Assembly (NCBI GenBank): GCA_018399455.1
Contig: JAGYOT010000150.1
Coordinates: 1-5,496, forward strand
Origin: Desulfobacterales bacterium
Lineage (GTDB): Bacteria; Desulfobacterota; Desulfobacteria; Desulfobacterales; Desulfosalsimonadaceae
Reading direction: 5' to 3'
Length of the DNA stretch: 5,496 nt
The position numbers and the translations under genes are program-made. The notes beneath the pieces were generated by a model. It saw only the letters and a program-made list of their open reading frames with translations, searched no databases and was not told the DNA's origin. Position 1 is the first letter of the stretch. Each line of letters begins with the position of its first letter. Positions 1 to 4,858 of the stretch are shown piece by piece.

Positions 1-20
1 TGTCCTTTGTATATCATTAT

Positions 21-55
21 TTATAACGTTTTCAATTTTAATATTGACGTTATAA
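21..55. repeat. 9-bp inverted repeat, 17-bp spacer
   Basis: TTATAACGT at 21-29 is matched exactly by its reverse complement ACGTTATAA at 47-55. The half-sites are 26 bp apart centre to centre. This could be a regulator binding site or a weak AT-rich hairpin; no T-run follows, so it is not a normal terminator. Function is unknown and chance in AT-rich DNA is possible. Confidence 0.45.
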
Positions 56-237
56 CTTTTTGTATCTTGGACTTTTACAATCACCGCTATTCGATATGCT
101 TTGTTTGATGCAAATGCGACCCGCTCTTCGTCGATAATGATCAAGGCATGAAAGATTTATACAATATTAGTGTTCGCAGCAGAAGAGAATCTCAAAACAA
201 GCGATAACGTGGACATAACTGCGGAGAAAATAACCAT

Positions 238-268
238 GGCCGGTTTTGTTTCCCTGATAAAATCGGCC
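238..268. repeat. GC-capped stem-loop upstream of the MFS gene
   Basis: GGCCGGTTTT at 238-247 can pair with AAAATCGGCC at 259-268, a 10-bp stem with one G-U pair and an 11-nt loop. It lies about 67 bp before the transporter start codon. No uridine run follows on the plus strand, so it is not a typical intrinsic terminator. It may be an operator or an mRNA leader structure. Confidence 0.45.
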
Positions 269-334
269 GGCAGAAAGCATAACGCATTTTAAGCTGTGGC
301 TTTCGCATCCTTTTCTACGGTTTGACGACTCAAT

Positions 335-1486
335 ATGCGCCTTATCGCTTTTGTTTATCTGGTTCATTTCCTGCGCCACGCCATGGTTTTCCCCCTGATC
401 CCCCTGTTTGCCCAGAGGATGGGCTACTCCGGGGTCATGATCGGAGCCGCCGTGAGCGGCTTCAGTCTGCTTTCGCTAGCAGCGGCCCTGCCCATGGGAA
501 GCTTGAGCGATCGGCTGAGCGCAAGAAGTCTGCTCCTGCTCAGCGCGCTTTTTAATCTCATATACAGCTTACTGCTGGTCCTTGCAGAAAACATCTGGAT
601 GCTCATCCTGGCCCAGATGCTTGGGGGACTCGGCTTTCTGCTCCTGATTGTCTCCAGTCAGACCTGGGTCAGCGAGCATACGGAAAGAGGGGTCCGGGAA
701 CGGGGCTTTGGCTTTCTGTCCCTGGCCGCAGCCGCGGGGCAGACCCTGGGCCCCTTTATCGGCGGGTTCCTCCTCTCCCGAACCTCATTTGACGCTGTTT
801 TCAGCCTGGCTGCGTTTTTTTCCCTGCTGGGGTTTTCAATAACAGGGCTCGAAGCCCGGCCGAAAGACAAAAAAAAGGGCATCAAGCAGAGCCGGGGGAG
901 CTTCAGAACAACCGTGATCGGTCTTGCTGCGGACCGGCAGATGGCCGCTGTCCTCATCCTGACCTTTGCGGCCGTGTTTGCCGTAAATCTTCGCAGCTCT
1001 TTTATACCTGTCCTGTTCAAGGCCCGGGGGATGGACGAAACCCTTATCGGGCTGCTCCTTTCCACATTTGCGCTGTCCATGACCATGGTGAGGCTTGTCG
1101 TCGGACGCATCCTGGGGATGATCTCCCGCGGGGCGCTCCTCGGCCTTGCCTTAGCGTTCATCTTTGCGGCAACAGCAGCCCTGCCGGCAATTTCGCAGGT
1201 TTGGATTTCAGCCTGCATCATGCTTCTGTTCGGATTGGGCTTCGGCATCTCTCAGCCTCTCTCTATGGTGATGGTCTCGGACAGGGCCGGAGAAACCTCC
1301 GGCATGGCCATGGGTATCCGCTTTTCCGTCATCACCCTGGCCACCTTGCTCAGCCCGGCTCTGTCAGGCCTTATAGTTGAAGCATTCAGCCTGGAAGCCG
1401 CGTTCTACTGTGCTGCCGGCCTTCTTCTTGCAGCCGGAACCCTGATCCGCTTCGTCGGGTTCAGCAGCCGAAAACAAGACATATAG
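335..1486 (+). CDS. MFS transporter, probable drug/H+ antiporter-type efflux permease
   Basis: This 383-residue protein is a complete inner-membrane major facilitator transporter. About 12 hydrophobic segments are visible: six in residues 5-171, then a basic cytoplasmic loop rich in Lys at about 172-192, then six more in residues 203-373. Motif A of the family appears after TM2 as GSLSDRLSAR (55-64). Residues 135-144, GQTLGPFIGG, match motif C (GxxxGPxxGG) in TM5, a mark of proton-coupled antiporters, so export of a drug or metabolite is likely; the substrate cannot be read from sequence. A weaker second motif A copy is near 257-265. Length is normal for the family. The start at 335 places TM1 directly after the first residues, but no strong Shine-Dalgarno site precedes it; Met17 (383) is an alternative that would cut TM1. 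The gene stands alone, with convergent DNA downstream. It has no visible lesion, unlike the MFS remnant at 3169-3911. Confidence 0.88.
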   Translation: MRLIAFVYLVHFLRHAMVFPLIPLFAQRMGYSGVMIGAAVSGFSLLSLAAALPMGSLSDRLSARSLLLLSALFNLIYSLLLVLAENIWMLILAQMLGGLGFLLLIVSSQTWVSEHTERGVRERGFGFLSLAAAAGQTLGPFIGGFLLSRTSFDAVFSLAAFFSLLGFSITGLEARPKDKKKGIKQSRGSFRTTVIGLAADRQMAAVLILTFAAVFAVNLRSSFIPVLFKARGMDETLIGLLLSTFALSMTMVRLVVGRILGMISRGALLGLALAFIFAATAALPAISQVWISACIMLLFGLGFGISQPLSMVMVSDRAGETSGMAMGIRFSVITLATLLSPALSGLIVEAFSLEAAFYCAAGLLLAAGTLIRFVGFSSRKQDI

Positions 1487-1551
1487 AAGCATTCTTCTGT
1501 ATCGACTCCTACCAATCCCAGAATAATGATAACCGCAATACTGATCGCCAT
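1405..1551 (-). CDS. possible small membrane peptide (48 aa), hypothetical
   Basis: A minus-strand reading frame starts with ATG at 1551-1549 and is preceded by AAGGAG (1563-1558) with a 6-nt gap, which is an ideal Shine-Dalgarno arrangement. The first 16 residues (MAISIAVIIILGLVGV) are strongly hydrophobic and could span the membrane or act as a signal anchor. A short acidic, Cys-containing part (DTEECFYMSCF) and a basic tail follow. The last 27 codons or so lie antisense to the end of the intact MFS gene, so the tail may be fortuitous. It lies 177 bp beyond the stop of the broken AraC-family gene, on the same strand. I do not recognise a family; the case rests on the ribosome site and the hydrophobic segment. 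Confidence 0.25.
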   Translation of the reverse strand: MAISIAVIIILGLVGVDTEECFYMSCFRLLNPTKRIRVPAARRRPAAQ

Positions 1552-1727
1552 CCGTTTCTCCTTCTCTGTCTCTGCTCTGCCGGAGCAAACCGTTCGCTAT
1601 CGTGCCCGCCTTCGGCTTTGAAAGCGGGTGAATACAGAAGCCGCTTGAGCAGCTGCCACCGCTATTTGTCAACAAGAATTCCATACCCGGATGAGGAATC
1701 GGCCGATAAAGCCACCAAACGATGCCG

Positions 1728-2604
1728 TCAAAATGTCGGATTTCGCCGGTAAACCATGGGGGAAACCCCGAACCACCGCCTAAACGCCCGGGAAAAATTG
1801 CCCGAGTCTGAGTAGCCAAGGCGAAAGGCCACTTCAATAACCGAAAGGTGGGGCTGCTTCAAATACTGAGTGGCCAGGTAGCGCCGGATATCGTCCAGAA
1901 TGTCCCGATAGGCGGCCTGCTCCTTTTTCAGATGCCGGTGCAGACTCCGCGTGCTCATGCCCAGGGACCGGGCCAGAACATCAATTGAGGGCTCGCCCAG
2001 CGGCAGGAGATCGATCAGCTTGGCCCTGACCTGATGGGCGATTCGGCTTTTGTCGAACCGGGCGAGATAGTCGATGATGATCTGATCGTTGCCCCGTGCG
2101 ATTTCGGCGTTAGCGGTTGGGCAGCGGGGTCTTAAGTCCGTCCGGAGGGAAAAAAATACGGTTGTACGCCGCCCGAAACACAAGCGGAGACCGAAAAAAC
2201 CGGTGGAAGGCCTCCGGATCTGACGGCCTTTTCCTCATCAGTTCGACCCGGACGGGCTGGACGGCATCGGATGAGAGAATCCTGGCGAAAGCGACCACCG
2301 CAGCCATAATCATGTCAAAGGCCTCATCCGACGGGGGCTCTTCCTTGTCGGAGGCCTCAAGGCAGACACAGGCATCGCCGGTCATGCGGACCGCCAGTTT
2401 CCACAGCCGGGACATGTCCTCGATCCGGATCCTGGCATCCGGATCGGAGAGAAGCTTGTCGTCAATACCGGCCTGGGCCAGAAGGTTTTCCGAGGGGCAT
2501 CCGTAGGATTCAACAGCCTGAACCACGGCCGCAGCCCAGGTGCTGATTGTGGTCGGTTCCTTTCCGTGCATTTTTTGCACCCGTTTAACGGATCTGCTGT
2601 TCAT
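1728..2604 (-). pseudogene. AraC-family transcriptional regulator (Arabinose_bd type), frameshifted and internally deleted
   Basis: Two minus-strand frames together give one AraC-family protein. The upstream frame (from 2604) carries the N-terminal Arabinose_bd-like domain, with TISTWAAAVVQAVESYG near the start and the family-like HRFFRSPLVFRAAYNRIFF near its end. It stops at 2110, just after PLPNR. The second frame continues the domain (NAEIARGNDQIIIDYLARF) and carries the DNA-binding double helix-turn-helix, including LARSLGMSTRSLHRHLKKE, AFRLGYSDSGNFSRAFRRWF and the GVSP turn. Removing one base from the GG at 2115-2116 restores PLPNANAEIA, so a single-base insertion there explains the break. 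The repaired protein would be about 291 residues against roughly 330-340 for the family. The shortfall falls after TGDACVCL, where the family has about 50 more residues, which suggests an earlier in-frame deletion. It is divergent from the ADC-like gene and was probably its regulator. The start at 2604 has no strong ribosome site; Met12 (2571) is possible. Confidence 0.85.
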
Positions 2605-2681
2605 GACAACTGTTTGGCCTGATATGACATGAAATGCCTGCCCGCTTGACCTATTTTAAGCATAAAACAGCATTCATGTCA
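2600..2681. promoter_or_regulatory. divergent control region with paired TTCATGTCA-type repeats
   Basis: The 126-bp gap between the AraC-family gene and the ADC-like gene contains TGACATGAA (2625-2633) and its exact inverse TTCATGTCA (2673-2681). The match extends inward to TGC/GCA if one extra A in the left arm is allowed. A third near copy, TTCATGACA (2600-2608), overlaps the regulator's start codon. A TTGACC hexamer at 2646-2651, between the inverted arms, may be a -35 element, but no good -10 follows, as is common for activator-dependent promoters. Repeated half-sites in a shared divergent promoter fit AraC-family operators. That this regulator bound them is an inference. Confidence 0.5.
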
Positions 2682-2718
2682 GATTCAACCCTTATTTGGT
2701 CTTTTCGCATTCATACAC

Positions 2719-2724
2719 GGAGGT
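2719..2724 (+). promoter_or_regulatory. strong Shine-Dalgarno site of the ADC-like gene
   Basis: GGAGGT lies 6 nt before the ATG at 2731. It fixes the start of the decarboxylase-like frame and shows that the initiation site survives although the gene is broken downstream. Confidence 0.8.
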
Positions 2725-2730
2725 GTTGCC

Positions 2731-3168
2731 ATGGGATTTGTAAAAACATCCGGGGAACTGGAGAGGTATTATCGCATTGGGGCAAGAAAATTTAGCGGCG
2801 CAAAAATTTTGGGGCTTCTTTTCCAGACCCGTCCGCAAATCGTGGAGCGTCTCCTGCCGCCCCCGCTGGAGCCCGCATATCTACCGACGGGCCTAATATT
2901 TATCGCCGAGTACCCGAAAAACCAATCTAGGGGACGGATACAGGGAGGCCGCTTTGATGATCAACTGCCGCTATCAGTCAGAGCAAGGCAGCTACTGCCT
3001 TTCCATGCCCATTGCAAGCGAGGAATCAAGGCTTTACAACGGCAGGGATATTTTCGGTTTTCCTAAAAAAATGGCCGCCATCCATTTGGAAAAAAACGAG
3101 GAACAGATCTGCGGCTGGGTTGAACGCCACGGGATCCGGTTCCTTGAAATAAAGGCGCAGATGAGTGA
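2731..3168 (+). pseudogene. acetoacetate decarboxylase-like protein, frameshifted and C-terminally truncated
   Basis: The N-terminal frame (MGFVKTSGELERYYR..., then LLPPPLEP near residues 41-48 and FIAEYPK near 57-63) matches the acetoacetate decarboxylase (ADC) family. After the A5 run at 2917-2921 the family signal moves to the next frame. Removing one A gives EYPKTNLGDGYREAALMINC, then QGSYCLSMPIA and GRDIFGFPKKMAAIHLE. The Lys-Lys pair, about residues 112-113 of the repaired protein, corresponds to the catalytic Schiff-base lysine region of ADC. ADC enzymes remove CO2 from acetoacetate or related beta-keto acids in the cytoplasm; many family members have other or unknown substrates. Only about 145 of roughly 250 residues remain. 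Recognisable sequence fades after RHGIRFLEIKAQ at about 3160. The same frame then runs on to a stop at 3310 through DNA that belongs to the next gene's other frame. It is head-to-head with the broken AraC-family gene and directly abuts the MFS remnant. Confidence 0.82.
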
Positions 3169-3911
3169 TACAATTTCTTTTTTGTCAAAGATTATAAAAC
3201 GGTCGACCTGGAAAAAACCGTCCGGCCTGCCGACGGTTCAAAAAAACGTGAGCGCCAAAAAATGGAGGGCAGGGAAATTGTCCGCCAGTTCACCCACACG
3301 CCCTCGCTGATTCTCACCTATTGCGCATTTGCCGGCAACATGTTTCTCACCGCTGCCTATCTGAGCTGGCTGCCCACCTATTTCCACAGGACGGAACACC
3401 TGTCCATGGAAAAAGCCGGAATAAAGGGAAGTCTGGTAATGATGCTCGCCATTGCGGGCTTTCCGATCGGCGGCTATCTTGCCGACAAATGGAGGGAAAA
3501 AAACATCCGGGCACGGCTGCTGTTTCCGGCCGTTTCATCGATTGTCACAGGCGGGCTTTTCTTTATCAGTTTCTTTTGCATTCAGGGCGTGCTCCAGTAC
3601 GGCGTTATTCTGACGGCCGGAATCGCCGCCTCGGCGTTTTCCCCGCCGGCCATCTGTGACCCAGGATGTCGTTCATCCCGGTCTGCGGGCGACATCATAC
3701 AGCTCTTCTGCGTCATCTTCCAGAACCTGCTGGGCAGCTCCTTAGGCCCTCGGTCGTCGGCATGCTCTCAGACCGCTACGACATCCATACCGCCCTGACC
3801 GCCGTCCCCTTTGTTTCCATCCTTTCAGCAGGCCTCTACATCGCCGGCTCTCTTTTTTATGAGACTGATCTGGCAAAGGTCGAAAAGGTCGAACTTTATC
3901 CCGAGACATGA
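3169..3911 (+). pseudogene. MFS transporter, C-terminal half only, with three frameshifts
   Basis: This is the second half of a major facilitator permease. It begins in the central loop (FVKDYKTVDLEKTVRP, from 3181) and continues through TM7 (TYCAFAGNMFLTAAYLSWLP), the second motif A copy (GGYLADKWREKNIRARLL) and TM9-TM10 in one frame. At about 3655 the coding signal shifts (one extra T) to VTQDVVHPGLRATSYSSS. Near 3708-3712 it returns to the first frame (one base lost) for VIFQNLLGSSLGP. Near 3744-3750 it moves to the third frame (one C lost) for SVVGMLSDRYDIHTALTAV, TM12 and a charged tail ending at 3911. TM1-TM6 and any start codon are missing. An intact copy would be about 430 residues and would have transported the substrate or product of the adjacent decarboxylase; that pairing is an inference. 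An internal ATG at 3262 opens the longest piece, but it cannot give a full transporter. Confidence 0.82.
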
Positions 3912-3963
3912 ATTTTTCAACCCTTTCCGTCATCAGATAAGCCCCTGCCGACATATTGATCTA

Positions 3964-3992
3964 TTGACAAAAAATGATAAGTCTTATACATA
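3964..3992 (+). promoter_or_regulatory. sigma-70-like promoter of tRNA-Ser
   Basis: A perfect TTGACA -35 box lies at 3964-3969. Possible -10 boxes are TATACA (3985-3990, 15-bp spacer) or TACATA (3987-3992, 17-bp spacer). Transcription would start about 25 bases before the mature tRNA. The -35 box is clear; the choice of -10 is not. Confidence 0.55.
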
Positions 3993-4022
3993 TCATCATT
4001 CCATTAACGGACCAGGTGATGC

Positions 4023-4112
4023 GGAGAGATGACCGAGCGGCTGAAGGTGCACGCCTGGAAAGCGTGTGTGCCTTAACGGGCACCGAGGGTTCGAATCCCT
4101 CTCTCTCCGCCA
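4023..4112 (+). tRNA. tRNA-Ser, anticodon GGA
   Basis: A full class II cloverleaf is readable. The acceptor stem GGAGAGA (4023-4029) pairs exactly with TCTCTCC (4102-4108), followed by discriminator G and an encoded CCA (4110-4112). The anticodon stem CACGC/GCGTG (4050-4054, 4062-4066) closes loop CTGGAAA, with anticodon GGA at 4057-4059, which reads UCC and UCU serine codons. The long variable arm (GTGCC...GGCAC within 4068-4083) is typical of serine tRNAs. The T arm is GAGGG-TTCGAAT-CCCTC (4085-4101). It has its own promoter upstream and a terminator downstream, so it is probably a single-tRNA transcript. Serine tRNA genes are common integration sites for genomic islands, but no second copy of the 3' end is visible in this window. 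Confidence 0.97.
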
Positions 4113-4198
4113 TTCTTATAATAAAATCAATAAGTTATAATCTAAAACTATTCATCGCTACCATCTGTTAGGCCATCCTGAAAATACGGTCCAAGCAT

Positions 4199-4233
4199 AA
4201 AAAAGCCGGGTGAAAAAAAATCATCCGGTTTTT
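4199..4233 (+). terminator. intrinsic terminator, probably bidirectional
   Basis: CCGGGTGA (4206-4213) pairs with TCATCCGG (4221-4228) with one G-U pair, around a 7-nt A loop. An A-run precedes the stem and TTTTT (4229-4233) follows it. The A-run on the left gives a T-run on the other strand, so it could stop transcription both ways. It lies about 90 bp after tRNA-Ser and is its likely terminator. Confidence 0.75.
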
Positions 4234-4307
4234 ATCGTTCACCTCCTTAAAATCGGTTACATTAGCAAGCCACCAAATAGCCTATCAGGGCCAAAGAGGC
4301 GCTTACT

Positions 4308-4323
4308 CTTTATAGATATAAAG
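4308..4323. repeat. perfect 16-bp palindrome
   Basis: CTTTATA (4308-4314) and TATAAAG (4317-4323) are exact inverse copies around GA. This is a possible dimeric regulator site or simply an AT-rich palindrome; there is no nearby start codon to give it a clear role. Confidence 0.35.
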
Positions 4324-4569
4324 CATCCTACGTTATATACCACAAAGATCATTGTAGCTATTCTCAGGCAATTCCGCCGGCGGGCCAATAATCCATTGTT
4401 CCTCAATAACGGAATAGACAGTTAAGGACAAAACCTTTGCATTCTGCTGCCGGCATGCAAAATGGGAAGCTCGGCCATGAGAACGAAGCCTCAAAGCCCT
4501 TGCATATTTTTCAAGTGGAACTATGTCTGTTCCCTGCTACAGGCAAGGGCAATAATTTTTTACCCATCC

Positions 4570-4598
4570 TTGACATATCCCCCCAAATCTTATACGAA
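4570..4598 (+). promoter_or_regulatory. promoter-like site upstream of hsdR
   Basis: TTGACA at 4570-4575 is a perfect -35 box. Downstream, TATACG (4591-4596, 15-bp spacer) or TACGAA (4593-4598, 17-bp spacer) could be the -10. It lies about 255 bp before the hsdR start, so a long leader or a small upstream gene would be transcribed. It resembles the tRNA promoter in having a perfect -35 and an imperfect -10. Confidence 0.45.
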
Positions 4599-4639
4599 TT
4601 TTTATTATTGGGCATTTCTCTTAATTCATTGGACGCCGT

Positions 4640-4858
4640 ATGACCCTACAGAAATCGCCTCACAAAGCACCCCACGCAGACCAGCCGTGCAGCTGTGTCC
4701 TCATGCCTTGCCTGATGCCTGCCCTCACCTACACGTGGGAGACAAAACTTGATGATGTCTATGATGGCGACTCAATAGAAATCACCTGCAAAGTCACTGA
4801 AGTTGGCGTCAGCTTTATTAACCTCAAATTAGAGGCTTTATGGATCCGGCATGAATAA
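4640..4858 (+). CDS. doubtful 72-aa frame overlapping the hsdR start, possible gene remnant
   Basis: This frame ends 8 bases inside hsdR, an overlap typical of coupled genes, but it lacks a clear ribosome site. Its first 30 residues (Cys, Pro and His rich) look non-coding. Residues 32-67 look more protein-like, with KLDDVYDGDSIEITCKVTEV followed by alternating hydrophobic residues. That pattern of beta strands with a GD turn resembles the end of hotdog-fold proteins (MaoC-like dehydratases or thioesterases), and it also resembles immunoglobulin-like strands, so neither can be asserted. It may be the tail of a gene cut by the event that brought in the restriction locus, or chance. Confidence 0.22.
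   Translation: MTLQKSPHKAPHADQPCSCVLMPCLMPALTYTWETKLDDVYDGDSIEITCKVTEVGVSFINLKLEALWIRHE

Larger units (their letters stand above)
1..334. other. AT-rich non-coding leader region
   Basis: No credible gene is seen in this stretch. It is markedly more AT-rich than the coding DNA to its right, above all in the first 80 bases. It holds two inverted repeats (21-55 and 238-268, listed separately). A TACAAT hexamer at 160-165 could be a -10 element for the transporter gene that starts at 335, but no good -35 sits at the right distance, so I do not call a promoter. The small minus-strand reading frame here has no family resemblance and crosses into the transporter start. Confidence 0.6.
4234..4639. 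other. non-coding spacer between the tRNA terminator and the restriction locus
   Basis: Short open frames occur on both strands, but none has a ribosome site, family resemblance or convincing composition. It contains a perfect short palindrome at 4308-4323 and a promoter-like site near 4570-4598, both listed separately. At 4239-4248 the minus strand reads AAGGAGGTGA, a full Shine-Dalgarno match, but the only ATG nearby is 15 nt away and opens an 18-codon frame through the terminator hairpin, so I do not call a gene. No transposase, integrase or inverted element ends are seen. Confidence 0.55.

Noticed and set aside
658..1248. Long 196-codon minus-strand frame
   Set aside because: It lies wholly antisense to the intact MFS gene, is rich in Arg, Pro and Ala as expected for a shadow frame, and has no recognisable domain.
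1364..1837. 157-codon minus-strand frame across the MFS end and the AraC end
   Set aside because: It overlaps the real helix-turn-helix coding region in another frame and shows no family resemblance.
2117..2506. 129-codon plus-strand frame
   Set aside because: It is antisense to the AraC-family N-terminal domain, which has clear family motifs; Ser-rich composition is that of a shadow frame.
2917..2921. Programmed frameshift in the ADC-like gene
   Set aside because: The run is only A5 with no clear slippery heptamer or stimulator, and the gene is also truncated downstream, so mutation or a sequencing error is simpler.
4239..4248. Plus-strand TCACCTCCTT resembling the 3' end of 16S rRNA
   Set aside because: Only about ten bases match and no upstream 16S sequence is present; it is better read as a chance Shine-Dalgarno match on the minus strand without a usable start codon.
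4462..4752. 96-codon plus-strand frame before hsdR
   Set aside because: It has no ribosome site, erratic composition and no family signal, and it overlaps other equally weak frames.
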